Positions 37,949-50,500 of a DNA stretch of 64,000 nt are shown here, in pieces (the stretch's first letter is position 1; each line of letters begins with the position of its first letter). The notes below the pieces were generated by a model. The model was not told the DNA's origin. It did no database searches and was given only the letters and a program-made list of their open reading frames with translations. The translations under genes and the position numbers were made by a program. Source of the stretch: Acanthopleura granulata (taxonomy: Eukaryota > Mollusca > Polyplacophora > Chitonida > Chitonidae); NCBI GenBank assembly GCA_016165875.1, contig JABBOT010000001.1:44630847-44694846 (forward strand), given 5' to 3'.

Positions 37949-39835
37949 TTATTTGGCCTGTTCGGCAGTGTACTCTTTCTGTCCGGCCGTGATCTGGTCC
38001 GTCACCCAAGAGAACAGCTCATTCCACGCATCTTCCGTACTTCTGTTGTAGGAGGACACGCTCGATCCCATTTTGTCGTTCATGGCTCGTCCCAGATACT
38101 GCAAACAAGACAGCACCAGAATATATAAACTACCCGGAGGTTTTCGTTCTAGCAATACTTTACTGTAATTTATTGTAATTCAGACATTCTATTTGTTTAA
38201 TGTAAATACTTTTCTTCCACATCCTTTAGTAAGGACAGACTGAGCCAAATGCAGCTCAGAGCGGAATTTACTTACAGGAAAGTATTCCTGGGGAATGTTG
38301 TAACCGTGAGTACCATGACGACCACCAAGTTGCTTCAGGATTGGTACAACATCTTCCAGATTGTCAAGGTTGTCCACCACCATACCCAGGTATTTGATCA
38401 CTCTGGTCACGTGGAAGATCACGCGAGAGTTGTTCTGGAACTGACCAGCAGCGGTTCCTCTGGCGAAGTCGAACTTGTCCTTGGTACGTGGGTACAGCTC
38501 GAACAGTCTGTAAACATCATAAAGTAGAGAGTTAAACATACAAATGCAAGTCACCTCCACTGGGTCTAAAGTTGTATGAACTTCATATAGAAAAAATTTA
38601 AGGGGGGCTCCGATAGTACATTTACTGAAAATACCGAAAGCTAGAAACATAATGTAATACAGAAAAAGATCGTTAAAGTACGATCTAGACATGTGTCATG
38701 CAAGATAGTGATTAATACGAGTCTTTGTAAATCAAATCAACCTCCAGTTAATAAGTTTACCTCAGGAAGAGTTGGATGCCAGTCTCCGTGGGGTCACCCT
38801 TAACGTAGGAGGCCCACGAAGACCGGACCATGTTCTTCTGACAGTCATCAAGTCGTGGGTACCTTCCCTGCTCCTTGAATCGGGTGCACTCGAAGAGTCT
38901 AAAGACAGGCAAAGTTTGGTATTAGGCTGTATTTCAAAACAATGTCATGTTTATCATAAGAATTTTTCCTATCTTAGCTTAATATCTTAAAACAAATACA
39001 CAAGCTCATCTCTTTTGCAATACAAAAGACCACAACATGTCGAGAGTAAAATCACACAAGGAAGGGCAGGGTGACAGAAGGAGGTCCCGCGTCAGTGGTG
39101 AAATGAGGCCTGTCGGCCATTTGACCTAGTTAGTGTGCAAGGTTTTTGAATATTTAACTTCAGCTTTTAAAACAATTAGGAAATTTAGTAACTGATTGGG
39201 ATACTTACTGAATGAACACAGCCTCGGCTGTTTTCTCAATGTAACTCTGAGACTGAAAAAAAAATTGCAAGAAATAAATATATCTCCAAGCATGGTTTTA
39301 CCTTACCTAATGCAGACATCTAATTAAAGGGAAGGGAATACAATGATTTAGTGTCTCAGCAAGTCTCACTTGTTAGCGTTCATGATCTAAGCAGCTAATC
39401 ACGTAGGCCTGCTTGGTTCTTTTTCTATCAGCTTTCTATGTTTAACGCCATATTCAGTATTCAGGTGAGTCACGTTTAGCGTAGAGTAAAGAAATTGTAT
39501 ATTGAATGGAAAACACTGTACCAAAGGCACATTACGTATTTCTGGAGGTAGTCACAGCGGACTTAACAGGAGCTGGATTCACACATTCGGCAATGTGATC
39601 AACTGACTATCAGTAAAATACCGTAAATAACTGGAGTGACAAGAATCTTCATTAAATCAACCATCATAAATTAAAATTCTATCCTAAATCATTGAATGCA
39701 AAAAAAAAAATAAAAGTGTCAGGAGCCCTAATTTCGTGCATGATACATTGAGTGGTATCATTTCGGAATGTTTGTATGAAAAAGACACAAAAACCATGAT
39801 GCTAAACACGTAAAAAAAAAAAAGAAACCTACCAT
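37949..39835 (-). CDS. Globin G6, intact
   Basis: Exons in gene order: ATG (39833-39835), 39209-39252, 38761-38898, 38276-38507, 37949-38098 (TAA 37949-37951). The product is 188 residues with Trp44, Phe74, His94 and His126. Differences from G4 are few: Ile for Leu at position 15 and Thr for Ile at position 21, both in the N-terminal extension, while the globin fold is nearly unchanged. The introns differ more from G2 and G4 than those do from each other, so this copy separated earlier. The promoter block and TATA box are present. Convergent with the pseudogene G5. Confidence 0.92.
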
Positions 39836-39920
39836 TTTCCACTCAGATTCTTTCCTCCGTAAAAATAGGGAAGGTTAGGGTTGATCCCTTAGAGAAGTGA
39901 CCTGACAGAGAGACAGGTGT

Positions 39921-40010
39921 CTTATATAGGACTTTTGAGATGGCTGCTGTAAGACCCCGCCCATCTTCTTCGTGACGGACAAATGAGAAAGTGTATATCT
40001 GCTGCCAGTC
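39921..40010 (-). promoter_or_regulatory. Globin promoter block of G6
   Basis: TATATAAG in gene sense at 39921-39928. The upstream motifs are kept but more diverged than in G2 and G4. Confidence 0.75.
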
Positions 40011-43000
40011 ACCCATACTGATCTGCGCATCAGGAGACGATTTGGAGATGAACACAAGCGCAGTGTAGCATGAAGCATAAAGTTTCGCATTGCAGTGGAA
40101 CATTGTCAGCACAGTAGCTTAAATGTAATCTTTTGTGGCAGCAGTTTGTTTCCTTGTCTGCTATTTCAATGATGGTAACACTTGATACCCCATGTAATCT
40201 TCACTCTCCACTAGTTCTCCTGCTGGCAGACGACATAATCGTCCTTCATCCCTGTGTATACGGCAAAATTTCTTTTTACGAAGGGTTTGCATGTAATTGT
40301 AATGTCTTGGTATCAAGCAGGTCAAACAGGTTTCCCCATGCCTATCTGCTATTTTCACACAGTATGACGTGATGACCATGAATAGCTGTCACGACCCACT
40401 AGTCCTCCTCCTGCTGGGAAATCACCAACTTACGTAACCGTCCATTAACCCTCTGTGTATAACAGGAGGGCAAGGGGCATTCAACATTCACAAATGGCAG
40501 ATAAAATGTTCAGGCGATCACTACAGCAAAAGTGATCCCAGAATGATTTATTCCATGTATTTTATACTTACAAAATATCGACTGTTATGAAGTATCTTCC
40601 AAGTTGATTATTAAGCTTCTTTCGATACATGTCACTTTTGCAAACACCAAATAATATGTATAGAAAATTTGCACTGGAGTATTTTTAAAGATATTATTTT
40701 TAGAATTGCAAGGCAATAGCTCTACCAGTTTATATAAGTGTTTGGTTTTCTTCCAGACAATTGGCCAAATAAACATGTAGGAAAGAAACTCTAAAATAGA
40801 CAAATATATAGAAATAACAATCTTTTCAGTCGTATTTATTGTATATATTTTACAATTTTTCTTTTTTTCTCACCAAACTGTTGCTCCCACGACGTCATGT
40901 TTCTATTCTTATTGATGAGATGAGCCTCTTAATCCAGTCAGTGCTCTCCTATGATTCATTTTTTATTTATTGCAGATATATCTTTAAGCCGTCCTCCCAT
41001 TTTAGATACCCATATAAGGAAACAATTTAGGGGATTCGAGGTTTGGCAAAGGCCTCTCCATTATGACAATCATACAACTTTTTCTTAAACACCCGATAGA
41101 TTTATAAATATCTCTCAATCTAACCGCCAATTCAGACATTCGTACATATCACACGTCACTCCAAATCACCCTTGTTTTAAAATCCATATTTTAAACCCTG
41201 AAATGGAGTGTTGACGGTTTTATATAGTATTTTGGGTATTACAGAGGGCCCTAACTTTCAACAGAAGTAAAGGTGCATTAGATTAGTCATATCATAATAC
41301 TTTTTAACAGTTTCTACCTAAGTACCATGGTGTCTTGTAAAGTGTCCAACATTTATAATCAAAGCGTAAACAATAATAACTGCTTTTGTTTCTTGATGTT
41401 AAATCTTAGATCTCCATTTATAACCGTTTTCATTTCATGCTTTTAAACTATTCTTAACTTCTTGTTTCTACTGGGATAATATCGTCAACATAAAGCAACC
41501 ATGATAGATTGTCAGGTTCTTTAGCGATGCATCAGTGTCCGAGTTCAGCCTGCAGATTCTTAACATTTTGTATAGCCCACGACTTCTCTGTATATATTAA
41601 CACAATCAAGAAAGACTGCGTTTCACTTTTTCACTTTGTGTCCTGTAACGGTAAAAGGCCTTTATGTATATATAGACAATATACATATAGCACTAACAGG
41701 TCCATTTTTAAAGCCGAACTGTGCATCGGGTATCTTTTCGTCTCGTGTCAGTGAATTATCCTGTTGGGATATTATTTGGGATGCTTGTATACAAGTATGA
41801 TAAACAGCTATATGTACTCCGGATATTGTCCGATAATCTGATAATTTGACATGCTTACAGATCCTGTACAATCTGTGTGCATGTCAAATATCCCGCATAA
41901 ACAAAGAAGGATACATGCGGAATAAAAACGTTACACAACCTAGTATATATCAAGGTGCAAGTATTTCAGGTGACAGCTTGAAGTATTCCTTTAATACATT
42001 GTCCGAAACATGACATTTCCTAACTTCAAATATTTCATTGCAATCTTAAATTCTTCAATAAAGTTACCGTTCACCATGTTAATTCATTGCATAAAATGTC
42101 TCCTACGTCACTTCCTTCATATGAAAATTTTCCCTCATAGCTACTGTCATCATTATGTACGTTCTCATTAACAAAATCGGATTGATCACAGATACATGGT
42201 AATGGATGAACTTCTTGTGTATGAGAAAAGTAATGACACTGGAGATGTAACTAAGATGTTTCATTTGTGAACAATTTCAGACTATTACACTCCTGCCCAG
42301 TCTTCTCACTTAGGTACACCGACCTACACCATTGCCAAAGGAAAGACCTTTGTTATGTTTTGAATAAAATAGAGCGGGTTGACGGTTTAAGATTTTTAAT
42401 CTCCAGCTATATAAGAACTACAATACCGTTGCTAAGATATTAAACAATATTACTGTAAAATAAATTAAAACATGTAAATTATGTATGGACTAACTGGATG
42501 ACTTTTCAGGTTGAAAATAACATGCCCAAATATAAATATCTGAGTCAACTCTAATGAAAGGTTCGCTTTATTCAGTCCAGCAACCGTTAGCTCATCTGTC
42601 TTTCTAGCTTTTTCTTGGACTCAGTTTGCAGTTACAATACACAACTATCCCGAGACTTTTAACATTTCAGGTTCAGACAGATTTTCACACTTGAACCAGA
42701 TGCTAGCTTGTTATATTTCACTTTTCAGATGTCTTCAGATGGCCTATTTCAAGACCACAGGTAAGACATCTGCTGAGGTCTACTAAGGCATGTACGGATA
42801 GATGGGGTTAATGGACGGCTAGGTAAGTTGGTCGTTTCACAGCAGGATGAGAACTAGTGGTCCCTGACGGCTATTCAGGGTCATCACGTAAGATACCTTT
42901 GTCCGAATAGCAGACAGACATGGGCTGTTTGTGGCTGTTCTGGACATTTAGCCCTGTCATCAGTTTGTGGCTGTTTATAGTGCCGACTAAAAGGCTAACT

Positions 43001-43774
43001 TTTCTCGTGAATCTGTTTTGCAATCTTTCAATGACAAAACAGAAGAATAAAAAACCGTTTACCCAAAAAGTTTCAATTGTCCATGACGAAATTAAACAAT
43101 TAAACATAACATGACGAACAGTGAAAAATCTATATTTCCTGTAGATTAAACGATTCAACAGTCAAAAGAGTGAACGTATTTTGCTAATACACGTATCAAA
43201 AATACATTTGTATAATTTGTACGATCGGCCTATCATTATAATGTACGATAAACAGAAATCAATATGTGAAGAATACGGTTATATAAACTTAGACAAAATA
43301 TAATAAATCGCTGAAAGACCTAAATATTGCTTCAGGAAAACCTCTATTTTCACAGGGTCAACAAGTACTACCACTGTGTATAGAGCAGAAGAAGCAAATC
43401 CCTGCCAACGTAAATGTGGCGTTATACCGACGGCTCTGGTACCTGGTACATGGAATCACTCTACACATAGATCTGGTACGAGTTAAATCCAGTCCTCCCT
43501 CTTAACCTAACATGTATTTTATATGAAAATCTCAATAAAGCGATGAAAAAAATGTGTGTTCGGGTTACCACAAATACAGATTATAGATAATCTTCGCAGA
43601 GTCTTGATTGTGTTAAAATGCACCTGGCTTATCACGCACAATTCATCCAAACGACATGAAACATGTCTCGATTTCGTGTATCTGCTCAAATTAAGAGACC
43701 TCTGTGGCCTATTGCATAATGTGCAAATGCAGCACAATGCTTCAGGAGCCTCTTATTATATTTGTCGCTGTGAC

Positions 43775-43945
43775 TTTTATAGTCAGGCTCAGACTGGCTT
43801 CCTCTCCAACCGCACACGTGCAGGGGAAGATCTGCCAGTAATCTGCGGAAGATTGTGCTGTTTCCTACCCACCATTATGTTGACCTGCATCGTATGAGAG
43901 AAATATTCTCGAGTACAGTACAAACATTAATATGTAAATAAACAA
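43775..43945 (+). mobile_element. Diverged SINE copy
   Basis: The order ctggcttcctctcc, tttcctacccaccattatgt, tcgtatgagagaaatattct, gagtac follows the plus sense of the SINE core and tail; AAATAAACAAG follows as a tail. Confidence 0.55.
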
Positions 43946-44009
43946 GTAGAATTAAAATAATACTCTTCAGGTAAAAAAAAAAACCAGTAATATGCATATT
44001 AAACACATC

Positions 44010-44165
44010 GGTTTTCCGTTGCCGAGTGGTTAGTCTAGGTCAGACTGGCTTATGCTCCCATTTGTCAGCAAGCTACTGAACTGAACGGTTTCCTTCCACC
44101 ATGCCATAGCCGTCGAACAAGTCAAATATTATCGAACACGGCGTAAAAGCGAATAAATAAAAACA
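44010..44165 (+). mobile_element. Diverged SINE copy with tRNA-like head
   Basis: The head TTGCCGAGTGGTTAG is a good A-box match, followed by ctggcttatgctccc, ggtttccttccaccatgcc, caaatattatcgaacacggc, gtaaaagcgaataaataaa, the plus sense of the family. Confidence 0.6.
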
Positions 44166-44593
44166 AAGTAAATTTATAAAGCATTTTAAAAACGTAAATA
44201 ATTTCTTTATTGCATGTAATCTTCACGTTTATTAAACCCTTTTCCGTCCCATATTCATGTGTGATCCAAGGCAGAGTAAGATAAAAAAAACATAATGTAA
44301 AAAAAACTTTTTCCTTTTTTCCGACTCCTACTTTCGCCCTTTTCATCCCTGTCTTGATGATTGTCTAAAGTTTATCCTTAGCAATTAGATGACCACAGCT
44401 CCAAAACCCCACCCCCACAGACATCCCCCACCCCTAACCCGCATCACAATGTCACCCAAAAAAAAATGACGAGTCCGCCTTGTCTTTAGGCCACTGTGAT
44501 GACATTGTTTCGTGATGAAGAGAAACGCTCTACATGCTCCATTGCACTTTACTTTATCTCGGTAGGATCCTGACGCGCATGTCAAAATCGGGT

Positions 44594-44682
44594 GATTGGC
44601 AGTAGTGTGAATCTCTCCCATTTGTCTGTCGCCAAAAATATAGGCGTGCCTACCACCATCTGAGATGATCTATATATATAAG
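44594..44682 (+). promoter_or_regulatory. Globin promoter block of G7
   Basis: GATTGGCA, CCCATTTGTCTGTC, AATATAGGCGTG, CCATCTGAGAT and TATATAAG (44675-44682), although the sequence further upstream has no similarity to the array. This isolates the block as the conserved part. Confidence 0.82.
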
Positions 44683-44766
44683 ACACCCATCTGCTGTCAT
44701 CGTCACTGCTCCAAGGGGTCAAACTGAAATCTTAACACTTTCCCGTGCAGTGGATTTTAACGGAAA

Positions 44767-46859
44767 ATGGTACGTTTAGTTTATTCTTCATGTTTCTTTT
44801 CCTGCTTTTTTCATGCCAAAATGATACACCACGGCACTCAGTTGTAAACCACACTTCAGACTGTGCTTACGGCTCATCGTCAGCAATTTTTTAATGATGA
44901 AACTTATGAGTTTATTCTATATGAGAATTTTGTAGTCTTATTTTACGCCACCCAGCTAATGTGAGGTCTTTGTTATGGTCTGATCAGTGTGTGTCATACT
45001 TGTGAAATACCTCTCGCATGTAGGATCTGTTGTGATTTATCCCCAGAAACATGCTACGTGCTGTGTTTTTTCCATGTAGTGTGTGTTTTCTTCAGCCTCC
45101 GTTATACTTCAGAGTATTAGCTATATATGTTCACATAACTTTTTATTATTATTTCTCTAACCTGCAGATGGTCTTGGGTTTCCCTTGGGCCCTGCAGGGT
45201 TCCTTCCCACTGTACAACTGAACTCCATCGTACAAGTGAAATTTCGTTCAATGGAGCGTAAAACACTCATGAAAAATAAATAAAAATTATTTTCATTGTT
45301 TCTCTGTTAGTGCCACCCTTGTATAAGCTGTTGATAAACCAACATATTGTCTGCAAGCATAAATTATGAGTGTTATTGGGTGAATTGCGTAGTTAATGCA
45401 TTGATGGCGAAGTGCATGCTGTGGCTCAATGATTTGGGGGTAAAGCCATGGATATTCATTAATTTTTTTTTTCTTCCAGTCTCAGAGTTACATTGACAAA
45501 ACAGCCGAGGCTGTGTTCTTGCAGTAAGTATATATACTATGTGTTACCAAAGACACAATCAGTTAAAGGATTTCTCCAATTACTTTAAAACCGTATATTC
45601 AATATTCATAACTTTTATTTATTAGATATTCAACTAACATAAGAAAATTACTTTAACAAATTTTATTTACACTGGGAAAAATGATGGATAGCAAACGAAA
45701 GATACAGGTGTAACAAGGTTTTGTCTGTCTACAGGCTCTTCGAGTGCATCCGATTCAAGGAGAAGGGAAGGAACCCACGACTTGATGACCGCCAAAAAAA
45801 CATGATCCGGTCATCATGGGCCGCCTACGTTCAGGGTGACCCCACGGAGACCGGCATTCAACTCTTCCTAAGGTAAACTTTTTAATTCCATGTTATACAC
45901 AACCCAAATAGGTATTTAAACCATGGTATATATGGCCAACTCCTTCTTTAACGAGTATTCTTTGTGTAAATTCATGTTTCTAATATCCGCTGAAAAGCCT
46001 TGGCTGTATAGGTTTCTATAATGAAATAAATAAATAAGCTTTACCAATCAACAACTATGGCAAATCCAACCATTTTCTTGAGACTAGTTTAACAAACACC
46101 GAAATATTGAATACTGAATCAATGGCGCCTTGTGGTATTTGTTGCGAGAGTGCTCTGCATTATGTTTCAAGACTTGTAATGCACCCTTAAATGCGCTCCT
46201 GCCAACACGTTGATGCAAACTGAGAAAAATAAAACTGTCTTTCCATTTGCAAGAAATTTTACTAATTCCTTACGTTATGATCTTTACAGATTGTTTGAGC
46301 TGTACCCTCGTACCAAGGACAAGTTCGACTTCGCCAGAGGAACCGCTGCTGGTCAGTTCCAGAACAACTCTCGCGTGATCTTCCACGTGACCAGAGTTAT
46401 CAAATACCTGAGCATGGTGGTGGACAACCTTGACAATCTGGAAGATGTTGTACCAATCCTGAAACAGCTTGGTGGTCGCCATGGTCCCCAAGGCTACAAC
46501 ATTCCCCAGGAATACTTTCCAGTAAGTAAATTCCTTTCTAAGTGGTAAATGTTGCACAATACCCCTGTACAAAGCGTCTGTATCGTTGAATAACTTTTAA
46601 TGTTTACTTAAAGTAAATATTAAACGAACAAGATGTCCGCGTAACTTAACAACTATTGAAAAAAAGCACCCGAGTGCAATTATGTATTCTGGTACTGTCC
46701 TTTTTGCAGTATCTGGGACGTGCCATGAACGACAGAATGGGTTTGACCGTGGCCACCTACAACCGAAGCACAGAAGATGCCTGGGATGAGTTGTTCCGCT
46801 GGGTGACAGATCAGATCACTGCCGGACAGAAAGAGTACACTGCCGACCAAGCCAAGTAA
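44767..46859 (+). CDS. Globin G7, intact and most diverged of the array
   Basis: Exons: ATG (44767-44769, donor GTACGT), 45480-45523, 45735-45872, 46290-46521, 46710-46859 (TAA 46857-46859). The product is 188 residues with Trp44, Phe74, His94 and His126, and the same four introns as G2, G4 and G6. It is the only plus-strand array gene with the start codon and first donor in place. Exon 5 differs most (AMNDRMGLTVATYNRS), whereas exon 4 remains nearly identical to the other copies even at silent sites. Introns do not align well with the other genes. Intron 1 contains a SINE relic (45165-45284). Confidence 0.93.
45165..45284 (+). mobile_element. Diverged SINE in G7 intron 1
   Basis: Order: cctgcagatggtcttgggtt, ggttccttcccactgtaca, tcgtacaagtgaaatttcgt, ggagcgtaaaacactcatg and an AAATAAATAAA tail. 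It matches the core and 3' end of the family; the tRNA head is missing. Confidence 0.65.
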
Positions 46860-47075
46860 ACCGCTGCTACAGCACCACAACAACAGGAAATGCTCCACCA
46901 GACGAACGGAAACTCCCATTGACCAGGCTTGAAGACAAATAAACTGTGTCAGAAAACCCGCTGCCCCTTTTGTACAAACAAATGTAAATTAGAAAACTGA
47001 GGTTCTATGACAAGACTGTTATCTGTATTGAAGTGACACGCTAATCGTTTTCCTCTAACACGTGTTAACATTCCG

Positions 47076-47094
47076 TGTTACTGGCGCTGTAACA
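47076..47094 (+). promoter_or_regulatory. Degraded palindrome in the G7 3' UTR
   Basis: TGTTACTGGCGCTGTAACA keeps the outer six pairs of the palindrome seen in G2, G4 and G6, at the same place before the poly(A) signal. Confidence 0.45.
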
Positions 47095-47172
47095 TGAAAA
47101 TATTCTACGCAAGGTTTTTAGATTAAGCTCACCCGGTCGCGTTTTTTTATTATATTTTTCCATCCGTTGTCG

Positions 47173-47178
47173 AATAAA
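47173..47178 (+). terminator. Poly(A) signal of G7
   Basis: AATAAA in CGAATAAAATTGTT, about 315 bp after the stop, followed by a TA microsatellite (about 47187-47203). Confidence 0.65.
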
Positions 47179-47299
47179 ATTGTTTATATATATATATATA
47201 TAATCCTAGCTTTTACGTTATATTATGTTCTGTTATTTGTACATATGGTATACATGATATTCAAAACATGAGGACATGCCCTTTGCCGTCTGATTTGTG

Positions 47300-47515
47300 G
47301 TAAATTTTTTTTTATTTATATATATTTTACCCATACGACTGCGGTCAGCATTATAGTAGGAGAAAACCGGTCAAACCCCGAGAGAAATCCATAACCGTCC
47401 CCAGGTTGCTGGGAGACCTTCTCACGTACGGCTGGAGGGTAAGCCAGCATGAGCTTGAACTCAGAGCGACCACATTGGTAGGAGTCTTCTCGGTCATTAC
47501 AATTAATTGATAGTA
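47300..47515 (-). mobile_element. Diverged near-full-length SINE
   Basis: On the plus strand: T-rich tail, atacgactgcggtcagcat, ccccaggttgctgggagacc, ctcacgtacggctggag, gccagcatgagcttgaact, gcgaccacattggtagg, as in the complete copy at 52715-52980. An additional fragment may lie at about 47670-47720. Confidence 0.7.
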
Positions 47516-47520
47516 AGAAA

Positions 47521-50500
47521 GATAAGAGGTTGGTACTGCCCACCATTGCGTATGTGGTGAATAAGTGGCCATTCTATTCCGATTAAGTCTATTGATTGAG
47601 ATTTTTGGGCCGTGTTAAAGAATAATTTACTTCTAAGACGAGTTTATGAAATTTAAGGTCAAATTTAAGTCTGGAGGAAACCCATGAGAGCCTGGGGGAA
47701 ACCCCGCAACTAAAGTTCGCTTGGTACCGGTATATATGCATGGCAACCTGCTGTCGAGCATTCTACGGCCAACCTAGAGCAAAAGTGTGCATTTCAGTGT
47801 TATAAACTTTGAGGCTCTAACGGTAACATAATTTGTTTCCTTTTTACGCAACAGCGCACTTAATGAAGTCTAAATGAGAATGTAATAGGTATAGGACGTA
47901 ACTTAAAAGCTATCTGACGACGAACAGGTATGTGTCAGTGGGCGAATGTGCGAGGTAAGTGTATTTAGCCATCTCTGTTAGTTTATTTAAAAGAATTAAA
48001 GACACAAATCTGACAACTAGAATTCTAAAAAGATAGTCCATGCAAATTCGTGTCATGGAAATTTTGAGTCAGCTTTACGAACTGGCTCTGCGGAGGTAAC
48101 CTACCCATGCACTGGCGTTCTCTCGCGCATTGCTAAATATTACGGAGCACACTTTTCTACGGTGCCACCGCACACTGAGGATCGGAAACCATCAGATCAT
48201 TGTCTTCAAGCACTAACCACGGCACTGACGCCATTCTCTTTTATTAGAAGTAGGAATAAAAAACAGAAAGCAAAATTTCAAATATGAAAGCCTATAAATT
48301 TGTTTTACGTTTCTGCAAGGGACCACAAAAACAGTTACCAGGCAGCTGACTGATACACAGCCTGTGCACAGCCCTTGATGAAGGCGACGCATCGTGCATG
48401 GTCTTCGTGTCTTTCCTGCCCAAAGCCTGAATTCTGTGTGATGTCGTGGCTTACTCCCTCCACTAAAATAGTATTGATTATGTTATCATCCCCTAACGCC
48501 TTTTCGTGATACATGTATTTATTTATCATAGACACAGAAATACTTACTACTGTGGTCTTAAAACTCTTGGTCAAAACAATGGCTCCAGGTGTAATTTCTC
48601 TCAAATGTGTACATCGCCGAAACTGGATTCTGGAAGAAGTCTGATTTACACTCATTGAGATTCAGAAATACCTTTTTTATATAATTTTAAAATATATAGA
48701 TTTGTTTCATATAAGTAATGTCCGTGTCAGCTTTATTCCACCAATTCTTGAATACTCTAATATACCGCTATAGGTGTAGATGTTAATTTCAATACGAAAG
48801 AACAATGTGATCGACTTATAATCTGTATTCCACTAAATTCCGTGCTATTATAGTATTTGAAAGTGGAAGTTCAATAATAACTTTACAATAACACATTTAC
48901 AATAACACAATAACCTCCCTCTCCGACGTCTAAGTCTTCCTTGTTTTCATGTGATTCATCTTTAAATGTGAGATGACAACACACCATTTTGAGTCATTCT
49001 ACACTAATGACGTCTAATATTATGCCATTAACAAGCCTGCATTTTGACATATGCTTATAAACCCTGGTACTGAAGGGCGTTTACGTTGCTACTATTTAAG
49101 CATTTACATGGACAGTTACAATAAAATCATGCCTGGGGTAAACTGGCAGTGGTCGATTTGCCATGTGATCATTTGTCAACTATATCACACTGTAGTCGCT
49201 GCTCTGATTTTACTCTTTGTAGTCTTTTACTTTCAATCCATAAATTGGTCAGCTGACAGGATAGTAAAACATACACATAGGCGTCAGTTTAAACAGTGTG
49301 TTGCTGCACGATATTCTCCTGGAGCAGGATACATTTACACACAAAAAGTACACAAGCAGTCGTCCCGTCCAGCTCATTTTTTTTTTTTTTTTGGAGGGGG
49401 GTATGCAAACCGTTCAGCATTTTTATATGTTCTACTCAGTGTCATTATCTCTGATAATCAAACTTGTAAACATACTGCCTATTTTGTTTCTCTGCATAGT
49501 AAAAGACAGATTATATCCAAGGATGTGCATGCATACGTGCTTCATTACAAATAGCCTCCTGAGAGGCAGTTATAATAACCACATTCGTGTGAAAAACCCA
49601 ATAGCAATATGAATGTACTGGACTCTATTTACATGCAAATTTCTAAGCTTGCAATTAGTAGGTAATTATACGAGTAGGTGAAACACAAGTTCTAGTGACC
49701 TCACATGGATGAGAGGGAAAGAGTTACGGGTGCCTCTCCTTTCGTTTAACCCCTGTATAACTTTCCATGCAATCTTTTCGACGCCGATTTCGCTGTTACT
49801 TAGGTGCGAGCTATAAGCGGTTTATAGCTTACCTTCGTAAGTCGGTAAGTACTTCCAATTGCTTTGATATTATTAAGCAGAAGTAGAGAGCTTTATGTGC
49901 ATCTATTTGATCGATTCTAAAAAACAAACAGGAAGAGAAAGAAATATTTCTCCTTACCGTAAAATATCGTGCTTGTCTACAATACACTTTGCGAACATTT
50001 CTCAACTGACATCTTTTACAAAGAAATGTAAAGTTTAGCTATGATTTTTCCTGGGCTTTTTCGCCAACATTTTGACAGATGTTGCAGCGCTGTTTATGTT
50101 ATGTTTATTACGCTATGTTGACATTTCCACAAAAAAACTCAACATTTACGAATATGTCACTGATATCTCTGTAGTCAGTGAAGCGTGTGATTGCCCTCTC
50201 CTTGGTTCTGGTAATTACAAGATTCTTGTAGGCAAAACGTTCCAGCAGTGTCATTTATCGTGTCATACTTCAGTTTCTAATTAATGCGTCCTAAAAAAAA
50301 CACTAATAATGTACAAACGACGACAGTCATTTTTCTGCGGTAGGCTGAACTGTTCACATCGATTTCGGACCAATTCTTTTGTTTCTATTATTGTTCAATC
50401 AGTTTCTTCTCTTTTTTTTATCAGATGTGAGCTTTTTCGTTGAGGTCACTATATAGTTCTTTACCGTTAAAAAGTGAGCTTTCCCACCATTGCAATTTGT

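Larger units (their letters stand above)
40011..44593. other. Divergent spacer between G6 and G7
   Basis: Homologous to the other divergent spacers from about 40145 to 42910, with a type A segment at 40572. Similarity then stops. The rest, to the G7 promoter, is unique apart from two SINE relics. No supported gene. Confidence 0.7.
2274..46860. repeat. Segmental array of alternating globin genes
   Basis: Long blocks recur in the same order. The anchor ttacaaaaacatgtgagtc occurs at 2274, 16264 and 27373; its upstream neighbour is shared at 16264 and 27373 but not at 2274, so 2274 is the left array edge. Blocks span about 14.0, 11.1 and 12.8 kb, and a fourth partial block starts near 40145. Each full block holds a divergent spacer, a plus globin, a convergent spacer and a minus globin. 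Size differences come from visible local events: a promoter duplication and a foreign segment in block 1, deletions in block 2, and a spacer duplication in block 3. Confidence 0.9.

Noticed and set aside
43556..43897. 113-codon plus-strand frame
   Set aside because: Its last third is a SINE relic and the rest has no family resemblance.
49051..49554. 167-codon plus-strand frame
   Set aside because: It runs through a poly(T) and G tract, has no recognisable domain and no conserved neighbour.
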